This document shows positions 38,634-50,600 of a stretch of 64,000 nt of DNA, in pieces; position 1 is the first letter of the stretch; each line of letters begins with the position of its first letter. The stretch lies in assembly GCF_011074885.1 (NCBI RefSeq), contig NC_054686.1:992001-1056000 (forward strand). The letters are read 5' to 3'. Made by a program: the position numbers and the translations under genes. The notes under the pieces are model-generated. The model was given only the letters and a program-made list of their open reading frames with translations, made no database searches and was not told the origin of the DNA. The stretch comes from Brettanomyces bruxellensis (Eukaryota > Ascomycota > Pichiomycetes > Pichiales > Pichiaceae).

Positions 38634-41519
38634 TCATGAGGTCGTCTCATCCGGTAGACTTTCTCTGGCAATTTCCAATGCCGACTTGGGGAAGCCTGCC
38701 AATTCGGCAATGAGTAGAGCATGAGAATGTGTGCTCAACCCTTTTGACAATGTATGGTGGAATATTATTCTTTTGTCGATTGGAATGCTTGTATCATGAA
38801 GCTCTTCAAGATCCGTTTTGTAGAATTCAACGGCATTCTTGGTCTCCGGATATTTGTCTATATACTTTTTCAGATCCATCCCAAAGTGGGTCGCAAAAAG
38901 GACCTTACTTTTGTTCTTTTCAATCATAGTATACAAGGATGCAAATGCTATTGAAACACCTTCTTGTGGTGATGTTCCTCTTCCAAGCTCATCCACAATC
39001 ACCAAAGATCTCTCTGTGGCCTCTCTCAAAATTATTGCTGTTTCATTCATCTCAACCATGAAAGTGGACTGGTTTTTGAATATATTGTCCGAGGAGCCAA
39101 CCCTCGTGAAAATCTTATCAATTATTCCAAGTCTCGCGTAAGATGCCGGCACAAATGAGCCTATTTGTGCTAGTATAGCTATTAAAGCATTCTGACGCAA
39201 AAATGTACTCTTACCGCCCATGTTTGGGCCCGTAATAACCCATGCCTCCCCGTTTTTCAACTTGCACGAGTTTGAAGTAAAGTTTGCCACTCCCATTGAT
39301 CTGTCCTGCAGTCCCTCTTCCACCACCAAGTGTCTTCCTTCAACAATGTCAAAGTCCGTCGTCTTGTCGACTATTGGGCAAACTAGGTTTTTCTCCTGTG
39401 CCATGTTGGCAAAAGATTGCGTTGTGTCCAATAGTTCGATGATGGGGGACATTTCTTTTATCGAATTGTTATGTTTGAAAATTTTAGCCTTCAACTCGTT
39501 GGTGATGTTCATTTCTTCAATTGCTATGTTGTTCTCTATCGCAACCATTCTGTTACCGAGTTCCTTCCATTCAGGAACCAGAAGCTTAACAGAGGTCCTG
39601 GTGTGGTATTTCTTCTCGTATTTGATATTTTCTATGAGCTCTTTTGATTTCTTGTTTTTTATCCTAACATTGACTAGAAACTCGCCCGTTTTAAGATGTC
39701 TGATCAGAGACAAATCCGTGGTCTCTCCCTCGCATAACTGTTTTGCAAGATCTTCAAGTAGCTGATTGTATTTCTCCAGACAGTCATCGTATTTCGAGCG
39801 AAGTGTGTGCATTCTCTTAGATGCATCAGCTTTGATGTTCCAGTTTGTTCTCGCAATTGTAATATCCGGTCTCAGTCCGTTGTTGTTGTTGTTGTTGTCA
39901 TTTGTTTTCAAAGTAACCGAAGAATCGATTGTTTTTGTGATATGCGTTCCTAGTTTGTGTAGAGATGCATCGTCAATAAATGCTTTGAATATCGGAGAAA
40001 AGACCTTGAAAATCTCTGGTCTCTCCTTGATGAGATCGTATATATTATCGAGGTATCTAATTGTGGATGATATTTCCAAGTACTCCGCAAAAGCAGCTCG
40101 ATTATTATCAATTCGTCTGACAATCCGGCTAATATCAGCAGTGTGTTTCAAAAGCTGAATTAGCTCACCAGTAAAGCTTCCGAACTTCAACATCAAAGTG
40201 ATGAAGTGTTGTCTCTGCTTTATCTCTTTGATGTTAGTCGAAGGCATCAAGAGCCAACTGCTGAGCAACCTGGCACCTGGATTTGTCACTGTTCGATCAA
40301 TGATGTTGGCCAAAGCTCCGACTCTCATTCCACCCCTAATCGTTTCAGTTAATTCCAAATCCTTAGCAGCGCGAGGATCAATTTGCATAACTTCACTCGG
40401 TAAGGAACGGGTTGGAAGCTGAAAGTTTGTACTATAGTTTGGCAAGCACTCTGCTATGTAGTTCAGCAACAAGTTGGATGCAGAGATTTCCTTCTGTTTC
40501 AGGAGATCGAATGTCGACAACACCAATTTTTTGTTATCGGCAAACTTGGAGGCGTAATCCTGCAATTTTCGTTTGGTTGAAGGAACCTGGAATCTCGTAG
40601 TGTAGTAAGACTTTAAGTCCGTAAACTGCGGGTGCCATTTGCCACTGTATAGATACTCAATATCAAATTTGCTATCTACCACTATCTCCGAAGGGTTGAT
40701 TCGAGTGATTGCTGCCATAAGATTCTCGAAGTTGGTTTCCAGCACATAGAATGTTCCAAGTGATACATCGCACCACGTGAGACCTATTTTCCCCTCCATC
40801 ACCGAATGCTTGAAAGGCTCCTCTGGAAAAGTGATGGCTAGCAAATGGTTGTTTCTGTGATAATCTCGAAGTCCTTCATCAACAACTGTACCTGGACTCA
40901 CGATTCTGTCAATCGGCCTTGTTATGACATTGCTGAACTCGTCCCTTCGCTGGTTGCAGATCACAGCCTTCAACCCCTTTGAGAATATTAACCTGAGATA
41001 CTTGTCTAGTTTGTAATCCGGAAATCCTGCAAACGGTATACTCTGCGATTTCAACTGCTTTCTGGTCAATGTTATTCCTAGAATGCCCGCATACTTCTCG
41101 GCCTGTTCAAAGTAAAGCTCATAGAAAGATCCAACCTGTGTGAAAATCACATATTCTCCATCCACCCTATTTGAAAACTGGTCCACCATATCTTTGAGAT
41201 CCTGATAAAAACCAGTTAAGGAGTCATCAGGATTGGTTTCGTTGGTTTGTGCTTTCAGACTCTCGGTTTTCTTTTTTTGCTTTGCACCTTCATTCTTCTT
41301 TTCTGCCCTACCCCTTGAACGCTTTTTATCTTTCTGTTCAGTAATCACCTCAATATCCGCAAGTGAGATATGATCAATGTGCGCTTCATTATGAGATAAA
41401 CGACGCGATATGATTATATAACTTGATCGCGATCTCAATGCAAGCAGTTTGCCAGCACAGCCCCGCAAACATCCAGATGAGTAAATTCTCCATGCATTCC
41501 TAGCCACAGCTACAAGCAT
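38634..41519 (-). CDS. MSH1: Mitochondrial MutS homologue
   Basis: A 961-residue MutS protein for mitochondrial DNA repair and stability (959 in S. cerevisiae). The N-terminus is basic and hydroxylated without acidic residues for about 40 positions, as in a mitochondrial presequence. The mismatch-recognition domain has the FTQVGSFYELYFEQAE motif, where MutS proteins carry the Phe-x-Glu wedge, at about 128-143. A DNA-clamp and lever region follow. The ATPase has Walker A GPNMGGKST near 770, Walker B with IVDELGRGTS, and ATHFG. The stop is 71 bases from the convergent NAF1 stop. The start is the ATG at 41517-41519. Confidence 0.96.
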   Translation of the reverse strand: MLVAVARNAWRIYSSGCLRGCAGKLLALRSRSSYIIISRRLSHNEAHIDHISLADIEVITEQKDKKRSRGRAEKKNEGAKQKKKTESLKAQTNETNPDDSLTGFYQDLKDMVDQFSNRVDGEYVIFTQVGSFYELYFEQAEKYAGILGITLTRKQLKSQSIPFAGFPDYKLDKYLRLIFSKGLKAVICNQRRDEFSNVITRPIDRIVSPGTVVDEGLRDYHRNNHLLAITFPEEPFKHSVMEGKIGLTWCDVSLGTFYVLETNFENLMAAITRINPSEIVVDSKFDIEYLYSGKWHPQFTDLKSYYTTRFQVPSTKRKLQDYASKFADNKKLVLSTFDLLKQKEISASNLLLNYIAECLPNYSTNFQLPTRSLPSEVMQIDPRAAKDLELTETIRGGMRVGALANIIDRTVTNPGARLLSSWLLMPSTNIKEIKQRQHFITLMLKFGSFTGELIQLLKHTADISRIVRRIDNNRAAFAEYLEISSTIRYLDNIYDLIKERPEIFKVFSPIFKAFIDDASLHKLGTHITKTIDSSVTLKTNDNNNNNNGLRPDITIARTNWNIKADASKRMHTLRSKYDDCLEKYNQLLEDLAKQLCEGETTDLSLIRHLKTGEFLVNVRIKNKKSKELIENIKYEKKYHTRTSVKLLVPEWKELGNRMVAIENNIAIEEMNITNELKAKIFKHNNSIKEMSPIIELLDTTQSFANMAQEKNLVCPIVDKTTDFDIVEGRHLVVEEGLQDRSMGVANFTSNSCKLKNGEAWVITGPNMGGKSTFLRQNALIAILAQIGSFVPASYARLGIIDKIFTRVGSSDNIFKNQSTFMVEMNETAIILREATERSLVIVDELGRGTSPQEGVSIAFASLYTMIEKNKSKVLFATHFGMDLKKYIDKYPETKNAVEFYKTDLEELHDTSIPIDKRIIFHHTLSKGLSTHSHALLIAELAGFPKSALEIARESLPDETTS

Positions 41520-42429
41520 TGTTGTTTGGGTTTGAATATAAGAGATCTAAAAAGAAAAATGACTACAACTTGAGTACTACTTAAGTACAACTTGAATACG
41601 ACTTTTCGTTATCCTGTGATCCGGGAAGATTTATAGAAGCAGGTGAAATTTTTCATCGCGTCAAACAAATGAGATACAGATGATGGATCAGAATTTACCA
41701 CATTTGTGAATTAGTATACATTTTCTAACATGAATTTGTTATGGGTAATATGAAAAACCAGGAAGAGGTGTATAAGAAATATAGATACAATCAAATATGT
41801 TTCAGTTGGAAAACTGACCACAATCTTAAATAAAAAGTCTGTTAATTGTTGAGAGGAAACTGTACAATAAATGATGAAATACAAATTCGCACGCAATGCT
41901 AGAAAGAATATCAGTTATGCGCAGCTAATATTTTCCGATGTTGTTATTATTTTCCGATATAATTATGGTTTTACAGTAATAACAACACACACCTAAATTC
42001 TTCAAATTCATTGCAAAAAATATAACAACTATGTCTCCAAAAGCTGAGTATCACAACAGCGCTTAATCCTGTCCTACATTCCTAAACAAGAAAAGAATGA
42101 AGAAGAGGCACGGCACTGATAAATAAAACAACACAGAAAAAAAAAAAAATAAAAAAAAAAAATACTGATGTGTATAAGACGCTGGGGTAAACAAAACCAT
42201 ACCCGATAGGAACAATATATACAAACATCAAGCATTCCGTCGGTGCCTCAAACTTACAAAAACAAGATCTCTATATTTTCCTCATAAAGAGTACGGGAGC
42301 TTTTAATTATATCATCGGAGATATCTACATCCGGTTTCAGATTACCTATTTACCCTGTCTTAGACACACATCAAAGAAAAACATAGAGCTCGAGCATATA
42401 CCAATTTACAATTGTCTTCTAGTCATTTA
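41520..42429. other. Divergent promoter of MSH1 and MSS4
   Basis: About 900 bases of AT-rich spacer between divergent starts, with A-tracts at 42138-42163 and a short repeat of CTTGAGTAC-type text at 41570-41600. No gene is seen. Confidence 0.6.
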
Positions 42430-44247
42430 ATGGCAATTCAGGCTGTGTCCGTGGACCCTGTCGTGCTACCAGAGGCTACTGTGAGAATTTCCATAGACTC
42501 TGGCAAGATCAATACGGATACACTGCCTTCGACCAGCAATTCAAGTAATATACGGAATGAGGATTCGTTTCCGTGGCGAACCAACTCAGGCTCATTTAGA
42601 AATGCTTCACAGGACAGCACGAGCAAACTTCTTCAGGATATGAATGCATACCGGATTCGGTCGAAGGCAAAATTGTCCGGTAAGGATCTTTCCGGACAGC
42701 CGATCAGTTCTCCGTTAGAAATGACTGAAATGGCAGAGACAACGAAGAACGAACTTCACACCAGGGGAATCAAAAGCTACAGCAGTACGGATTTGTCTAG
42801 TAGTATTGGGCACAAAAGACCCACGATCAAGGATTTCAAAAGCCCCAGCTTTTCGGTTGATCTTCTTAATTCCAGAAGAAACTATTTAGCACAGAGAGCA
42901 TTGACAAGCCGGGATTCCACCTCAGCAAAACGTGGCTACAACGAAACGGGGACCATCATTATTCCGAAGGCATACGAAAAAACAGAGCTTGCCAAAAAGA
43001 AGTTTGATAAAGATGATGATGCTTCCACCAAACCAAAGAGACCCTCATCTTCAAAACATCGATTCTCCAAAACAGGATCGTTTGTCAAAGAAGCAAGGCA
43101 TCGCCCCAGTGAAAAATATGTGATTCCTGGACAAAAGGTGCAGGAAGGTCATCACAACTACATTCTGGCATACAACATGATTACTGGAATTAGGGTTGCA
43201 GTTTCCAGACGTTCGCAAATCCCAAAACCTTTAACGAACAAGGACTACAGAGAAGTGTCCAAAATTGTCTTTAATTGGGAGGGAGGTGCCAAGACGCCGT
43301 TTTCGAAATACGAATTCAAATTCAAGGACTATGCTCCGGAAGTTTTCCGCCATCTTAGGAGTATTTTCCACGTGGATCAGGCCGATTACTTGCTTTCACT
43401 AACAGAAAAGGTGGCTCTCACGGAATTGGGATCTCCTGGAAAAAGTGGCTCTTTCTTCTACTATTCCAGGGATTACCGATTCATAATAAAGACCATCCAC
43501 TACTCTGAGTATCGTCATCTAAGAAGAATCTTAAAGCAGTACCATGATTACGTTATGGAGAACCCAGGAACCCTGCTATGCCAATTCTATGGATTACATA
43601 GATTGAAGATGCATACAAAGCATGGGTTGGTCCAACTGCACTTTGTAGTGATGAACAACATTTTCCCGCCTACAAGCCAAATTCACGAGCGGTTTGATTT
43701 GAAAGGCTCGACCTGTGGGCGTTATACCGATATTGCAAAGGCCACGGAGGAGCAGAAAACTTCATTGTGCTTGAAAGATTTGAATTTTCTCAGGTCCAAC
43801 ACCAAAATACATCTAGGGCCAGAGATGAAGACGGCAGTTCTAGAACAGCTAAGGAAAGATGTCAAGTTCCTTGAAGCCACTAATACGATGGATTATTCGC
43901 TTTTACTGGGTGTGCACAAAATGTCCGATGAGGAAATGAACACTCCAGTTAGCCAGAATCCTCCATTTTTGTCCACAAGAGACGTTTCATCATCGAAGAT
44001 ATTTTCGCTACCGGATGGAGGAATTCGAGCGGCAGATGAAAGTGGCAAGGAGCTTCCAATCGTGTATTACATGGCGATAATTGACTGCCTTACGAACTAT
44101 TCCACGAGGAAAAGGTTGGAGACGTTTTTCCGAAGTATGAAGCACAAGAAAAGTACAATCAGTGCAATTTCGCCTGTCGCATATGGTAAGAGATTTTATT
44201 TATTCATGAAGGCTGGTATGACACACTCGAAGGAGTTCAAAACATGA
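42430..44247 (+). CDS. MSS4: Phosphatidylinositol-4-phosphate 5-kinase
   Basis: A 605-residue type I PIP kinase that makes PI(4,5)P2 at the plasma membrane, controlling actin and endocytosis. The N-terminal 240 residues are Ser/Lys-rich and disordered. The kinase domain begins near GHHNYILAYNMITGIRVAVSR (about 240). It has SGSFFYYSRDYRFIIKT, the LHFVVMNNIFPP strand, the DLKGS motif at 423-427, the catalytic NTMDYSLLLGVH, and the specificity segment near IDCLTNYSTRKRLE to FFRSMKHKKSTISAISP. It is shorter than S. cerevisiae Mss4 (779), mainly in the N-terminus. The start is the ATG at 42430; the open frame before it has no ATG. Confidence 0.95.
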   Translation: MAIQAVSVDPVVLPEATVRISIDSGKINTDTLPSTSNSSNIRNEDSFPWRTNSGSFRNASQDSTSKLLQDMNAYRIRSKAKLSGKDLSGQPISSPLEMTEMAETTKNELHTRGIKSYSSTDLSSSIGHKRPTIKDFKSPSFSVDLLNSRRNYLAQRALTSRDSTSAKRGYNETGTIIIPKAYEKTELAKKKFDKDDDASTKPKRPSSSKHRFSKTGSFVKEARHRPSEKYVIPGQKVQEGHHNYILAYNMITGIRVAVSRRSQIPKPLTNKDYREVSKIVFNWEGGAKTPFSKYEFKFKDYAPEVFRHLRSIFHVDQADYLLSLTEKVALTELGSPGKSGSFFYYSRDYRFIIKTIHYSEYRHLRRILKQYHDYVMENPGTLLCQFYGLHRLKMHTKHGLVQLHFVVMNNIFPPTSQIHERFDLKGSTCGRYTDIAKATEEQKTSLCLKDLNFLRSNTKIHLGPEMKTAVLEQLRKDVKFLEATNTMDYSLLLGVHKMSDEEMNTPVSQNPPFLSTRDVSSSKIFSLPDGGIRAADESGKELPIVYYMAIIDCLTNYSTRKRLETFFRSMKHKKSTISAISPVAYGKRFYLFMKAGMTHSKEFKT

Positions 44248-44657
44248 TCTAAGTCCCTTTTCCCGTCAATCGCTTTGGCGTGTGTTCCAATTCATTTTAT
44301 AATCGAAGACTAATAGTAATTCATTTTTTTAGGCCAACTTGAAGCAAACAGTAGAGTAGTGAGAATGGACTGGGAGGGAGAGAGGAAGGAGTAAATTAAA
44401 ATAAATCATTATTCTATTTTAAATTCTTTCCCCGGCCTGTCAAAGAACTGCATAAAAGTAGCATTGAGCGAATAAAAAGAATATACATATATTTAAGTTA
44501 GGAAGAAGAAGCAGAGTTTCAAAGTGCAATGAATTGCTTACTTATAAAAGCAGAAAACAAGCATTACGGTAGGCACAAAATATTAAATTGAATGCCAGTT
44601 TTAAACACTATTTCTCTAGTTTACAAAATTCCACCCGGTGCAACTTCACCGCCCTCT
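44248..44657. other. Convergent spacer between MSS4 and GBP2
   Basis: 410 bases between two stop codons, AT-rich, holding both 3' UTRs. No gene is seen. Confidence 0.65.
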
Positions 44658-46260
44658 CTACTCCTCGATATGCTCTTCAGGCTCAGCCGCTTGGGGCTGA
44701 GCAACGGCAGGCTGTGCAACAGAGGCATCTGCCACAGATTCTGGAGCTGCTGGAGCTGGTTCATCGTGCATTTCCACATCCTGGGTAGCTTCTGAAACTG
44801 GAGCCGAGATTGGAGCTGAAATTGAAGCTTCAACTGGTGCTGGGGCATCAACTGGAGCCGCAGCTGCAGCTGGAGCACCTAGCTGAGGCTGCAATCTTTT
44901 CGCATAGGAGATATGGAGGTCTCTGTTACCATACTCGTATCCATCAAGCTGGGCAAGAGCATTTGCAGCACCTTCCTCATCGCCAAGCTCAACAACTGCG
45001 TTACCAGAAGGTCTGTTACGGTCATCGTACTGTATCTCGGCCTTGACGACAGTGGCAATACTGCCAAAGAGATCGTACAGGTCAGACTGCGTGGTTTCCC
45101 AAGGAAGGTTGGAAACGAAAAGAGTTGCACCTGGAGCACCATCTCCAGAAACACCGCGAACAAAGTCGGTGTTCTTGGATGGCTCTGCATCTCTTCTTGC
45201 ACCGGCATCTGCACCTGGAGCACCTCTTGAAGATCTGCCAGAACGAACCTGTATTGTTCTGCCATCGACAACCTGACCATCGAAGGCCTCGATCGTCTTC
45301 TTGGCATCCTCCTCGTTGCCATATATGATGATACCGAAGCCTCTGGACCTTCCGTTTCTGCCCATCCTCACTTCAGCACTCTTAACGTCACCGGTATTCT
45401 TGAAAATGTCTTGGAACTCCTCGTTGTTCGTCGTAAATGGAAGATTTCCAACATACACCTCGAATCCATCAACAGCAGGCAGTGGCCGTCTCTCAAAACG
45501 GTCGAAACCACGTCCACCTCTGCCTCTTGCTCTTCCCTCACCTCTCTCAGTTGGAGGAGGTTGGTCCTCTCTGACAAATATCTCACGTCCCATAAAGTCT
45601 GTACGATCGAACATGCGAATTGCCTTCTGGGCAAGTTCCCTCGACGCAAACTCAACAGTTCCCATACCCTTCGAAGTACCGTGGAAGCTCATGATATCGG
45701 CATGAAGCACTTCTCCAACATCCCGGAAGCAATCCTTAAGGTCCTGCCACGAGGTTCTGTATGGAAGATTCCCAACAAACACCGAATTCTCGTACACGTG
45801 TTCACGTGGTGGTCCCCTTGGTCTGCCACCTTCTCTGAATCTATATCCACCACGTCTAGGTCTTCCATAGTATCCTCCCCTTTGACCTGGCGACCTCGAC
45901 CTATCACGAGCATCTTCTCTCCTAGGAGATCTTTCACGACCCTTTATTTTCAACCTGTTAGTACTCTCTCCCCTTTCCTTTTAATGCTTTTCTTTCTTTG
46001 CATGGCAACAAAGCGTTTTTCAAATTGAAACGCCGGAGCCCCAATCCATTAACGTTAAATGGTGCTCTTCTCCAGCTTAAACAGAAAAGATAACACTTCA
46101 CCTTTAAAAAGCGCCACATCCAGTTTATCTTGCTTGAAAAATCATTGCATCCAGCTTATTTCGCATGACTTTGGCTTCGATAACCACTGCCGTAAAAAAA
46201 GAGTTATACCAATTGATTACTTACCCTCGAACGATCATCAATATCCATTTGATCCGACAT
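44658..46260 (-). CDS. GBP2: Three-RRM mRNA export protein Gbp2/Hrb1 (two exons)
   Basis: Exon 1 is 46260-46225 (MSDQMDIDDRSR) and exon 2 is 45941-44658, giving 439 residues. It is an SR-like poly(A)+ RNA-binding protein of the Gbp2/Hrb1 family, which loads on mRNA with THO and couples splicing quality control to Mex67 export. An N-terminal Arg/Ser/Gly-rich region (13-60) precedes RRM1 (about 64-138, SVFVGNLPY), RRM2 (172-245, EVYVGNLPF) and RRM3 (285-360, TLFVSNLPW). The GTSKGMGTVEF and EIFVREDQPPP text around RRM1 matches Gbp2 closely. The tail is Ala/Pro/Glu-rich and unlike S. cerevisiae. The exon-2 frame has no ATG before residue 92, which supports the upstream exon. Confidence 0.9.
45942..46224 (-). 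other. Intron in GBP2
   Basis: 283 bases on the minus strand with donor GTAAGT at 46224, branch site TACTAAC at 45963-45957 and a proposed AAG acceptor ending at 45942, 16 bases past the branch A. A CAG directly abutting the branch site is too close and out of frame, and the next two AGs are out of frame. Confidence 0.75.
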
Positions 46261-47634
46261 TATTTTCAATGTATATACTTATCTATTGATAAAAATATAC
46301 TTACACTTTAAACTCTTAGAGTGAGAGAAAAAAGGCACACCGTTACTTTAGGGTTGGTTTCTTTCATCTCCTGTTTACTCTTCTAACGGGGTATAAGGCG
46401 GGAAAATTTTTCCCATAATTTTTGGTCACAAATGCGTCGCTGCTGGTCTACAATTTTTGTTTATCAAGACTGTTTTTTTTTTTCGTCTACCCCATTATTA
46501 CTTCCACAACATTTTTTCTTTATCCCATCTCCATTAAATTTCCCTAGGCTTCACCACAACATGTTTCCCATTGTCTTCCGTAAATGCTTTTTTAAAGACA
46601 GTACACGAATCATTATTTTCGCATCAAAATAGTGCTGGTTAGCTAATATGCCGATTAGCGCTAGACGAATCCATGCTGATTAGAGCATATTCATTATTTT
46701 TTCTCCCTCAGAATTTTGTCCCCGATTGAACTTTAACCACTACTAATTCTATCCACGTAGAATAACTTATAATAACGGAAAGCACTTATTTGAAATGAAT
46801 GTGGCAAATACAAATACTACGTATAAAAATTATGAAAAGGGAAATAACAAAGCAAAGAAACACCAAAGCGGCAGATAACAAGCCGATAAAAGCCAGTTCG
46901 CATGATTGGGTTGAGCTACTTTAGCCAAATGACAATATAGGTGAGCCTTATTTGTAATGTCATCATCAACACAACACACTTTCCTTTTTCAATAATCTTA
47001 TTATCAGTAATTAAAACTTGAATCTCGGATAATTAGTTTAAACCTATTAAGAACATATTGTGATTTCTTATATTATTTCTTTGATGAAACCTTCTGGTAT
47101 ATTGATAATCCTTGTATTCTTCAAGTTTCTAAGGGAACATCATACTCAACAGTAGGTAAAATTTAATTTATTGCATTAGTGATATGGCTGGAAGAGTTAG
47201 TTCTATTACTATTGCACAATTATCTTCGACTTCATTTAGATCTCTCTAATGGATGATTTGTGATACAGTTGTGATAAGGTAGTTCTTCCTATTTTCGCAA
47301 CCTTGGGGAGGAAAGAATATGTTTTTATTTCATCTAGTATATTTACAGTACCACATTTATTGAGTGGAATAAGTCAAAATTCAAGCAATATACTAAAAAT
47401 GTACGCTTTTTAATTACTAGTTACTAGAGATAAGTGGACGCAAGGCCCAGGTATGTATGAATATAGCATAAACGGGCATATCCTTTTATGAAAAATGCAT
47501 TTGCAGATTAATGCTAAGTCATTCTGAATTCCATGCGTCAAGCATTTCTATTTCTACTACTTCTATTTCGTTATTTGTACTTTCTTCCTCCCTTCGCTTT
47601 AATCCTATATTTTCCGGTACTATACAAACTATAA
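46261..47634. other. Intergenic between GBP2 promoter and SET1 3' end
   Basis: About 1.37 kb, AT-rich. The GBP2 promoter occupies the left part. The rest has T-runs (46473-46484) and short TTAGC-containing palindromes near 46635-46680. No open frame here looks coding and I identify no RNA gene. Confidence 0.55.
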
Positions 47635-50600
47635 TCAATTCAAATACCCCTTACAATTTGGAGCACCACATAGACAAGGTATACGCTCCTCTGGATTCGT
47701 CTCTTTCTCAAACTTGTAGTCATAAGTTAGTTCCTCGTTGGCCGCAATATCCCTCAATGCATAAATAACAATTCTCTTCTTTCCGTCGACCTTGATGATC
47801 TTGGCGGTGCAAGAAGGATCGCAACAGTGGTTTATAAATCTCGCAATTCCGCCCTTTTTCGACGCGTCGATCACTGTATTATCATCCACCCGGAATAAGT
47901 ATGACGATCCTATACCAGACTTGAGGTATCTTTTCTCTCTGACTTCTGCAACTTTCTGCCTGATTCTTTCTCCAACATACTCTATAATCATTTCCTTGGC
48001 AGCAATCGGCTCCAATGCGTACAATCCCCAATTGTGAATTGCAGATCGAGCAAACTGCACTGGTTTCTGTCTTTTCAATAACTGGTTAAGCTCAAGAAGA
48101 TCTGATTCTGATCCGAGCATCTGCTTCTGCATAGAAACATCTGCCGCAAACCGTCTGCTTGCTGCTCTGTTCACTCTGGAACTGAATACAGCATTTGCTT
48201 GAGTTGCAGAATCGTTATTATCCTCTTCCTGGATCGTCGTAAGTGGTTTTTTGATTCTTCTTCGGTAGGGAAGATAGTCAATCTTGAGCTTGTCAGGCAT
48301 CTTGCGATATCCAGATGTTCTAAATGAGCCAGTTGAGCTTTTGAGCTCCTTGTTGGATCGAATCTCCCGTATAAACCCTTTCAATGCATCATCTTCTCCA
48401 GCCTCAGCAACTTTGAGAAGTCTAGCTTCCCGCTGTTCGTCCTGCTTTTGCTTCCAAGCAAAATATCTGATGTCTTCATGGCCATTATTAATACTGCCAT
48501 CAATCGACAGCATTGCTTCTTTGCAAAACTTGAGGTCTTCCGAATCTTTGATCACTTCCTGGAGCCAATCAAGATTAGGCACCTGTGAGATGAATTTATC
48601 CTCGCAGGCAGCTTGTGGTGAATCGACAGTCGGTAAAAAGTTTGAATCAATGCTGATAGGCTTTGTGATCTTACTCTCTTGCTCTTCTGTTTCTGGAGTC
48701 GTTGGCTGCGATGAAAGTATGGCCTTCGACTCTTCTTCCTCGGAAGATAACGTTTTAACACCTGGCGATTCGGTTCTGGCAAGTTTTCTGGCCTTCTTCT
48801 TAGAATCTGAAACTGTAGCTTTCCTCTTCTCCGAAGAAGGTTCACTCTTATTGAGCTCAACACGATCAATCTCTTCCTCTGCTTCGACCTCTGCCTCATC
48901 CTCATCTTCTTCCTCTTCCCCACCTTCTTCATTTTCCACTTCACTCTCGGTATTCTCCCCGTCTGATTCATTGAGAACATGTGACATTGGCAGCACGTTT
49001 CGTCTATTTTTGACGGTTGACTGGTGCTTTCTTCTGACCTCGGACCTGCCCCCACGTCTTGAGGAAATTAACGATGATATATCAACAACCTGGTGGTTAA
49101 CACCAACAGGTGCAAGTCCGATTGGCAAGCTCTGAACTTCATTCTTTTCAATCTTCTCGTGCTCTTTTAGTTTGGCACGCTGCTCCTCTATCTCATGCCT
49201 CTTCTTTTCTTCCATTTTCTTACGATAATCCTCGATTTTCGACGTGTACTTCGGTGAATCCATGATTTTCATCATAGCCGGACCAATCACCTTTTCACGT
49301 AAATCCTTGAAAAGATACCCCTTAAGCTCATTCAATATTAAAGTCTTTGCCTGGCCAACTGGGCTGAGCCTATCACCAATTCTAGTCCTTGACATCATCC
49401 TGTCTGGAACATAAAATGTCATAAACATCCGATAATGAAAAATGGGGCGGCCATCCTCTTTATCAAAGCATATTTGTGCATCCTTCAAGTTATTGAACAC
49501 AATATAGAACCCAGTCCTATGCGTTAAAACGCGTGCACAGTTGTACCTCAACAATAATTTCCTTATGGTGGCAGAACTGACATTTCGCGTGTCCACATAC
49601 CGATCTGACACCCAGATGAATGGTCTGTCATCTATATACTTGCCGTATGTAGGGGGGAGTCTGGCCTCAGAAAGCGGAACAATGTGACGATCGTGATCTG
49701 ATAGCCTTGGAAGTTCACTCGCTAATCTTTCCGCAGTTTCCTTCTTTAGACTCGAAGCATCATCTTTTGGCACGTTTGAAGTCACAGATGATGATCTGCT
49801 CTCGATCTTTCTCTTCAACATTCTCTCCTCCTTTTTCTTTTGTACAAGTAGCGTACGCTGTCTTGCCGCCTCGATTCTTTCGGCAGCTTCCTTCTTTCTC
49901 TTTTCCGCCATTAGCTCATCCGTTATTTTATGTAACAACTTATCGTCCACATTCAATCCGGTATGTATCAACTTGCCGGAGATCAACAATTTCATGTTGG
50001 TGTTGGAAATAGCCTTCAGGACACGTGCATGGGCAATTGCTGGGTCCCCATCAAAGCAAACCTTGCAAATCCCCAAAGGTACAGCTGTATCCTTATCATC
50101 GACCCCTCGAACATCTTTAAGAGGACCAAAAGTTGAAAAGTTATTCCTTATGATCTGAAGTGATGTTGTCGGTAAATATCCCCATGCAACCAACTCGGTA
50201 GATGGGACTGGACCAAGTGAATGCTTACTATCGTATTTATAATGAACGGGGATCAATGCAGAAATGTTTTGGAAAAAAGTCCCCTCAGAACCCTTTTTAT
50301 AACTGATGTCATTATGTTTTCGAGGATCAACAACCTTGTGATGTAGTGCCCGTATCTGCTCTACAACCGATGCGGCTCCAGACCCATTATGCTTATTTCC
50401 TTCTTTGTTCGCTATCGGTTTCAATACTAGTTTATAACTTTTTCCTGTTCTACTCATACTCTGTGCCACCTTCCTCTTCTTCTCCAGCGAGTGATTTTGA
50501 TCTTTAATGTCGAAATAATTATAGTGTTTCTTCAGTGGCTCAGTTCTCAAAGCCTGCAGTTTAGGACCGGTTGAATGACTTGGAATGGCTTTAGATCTAT

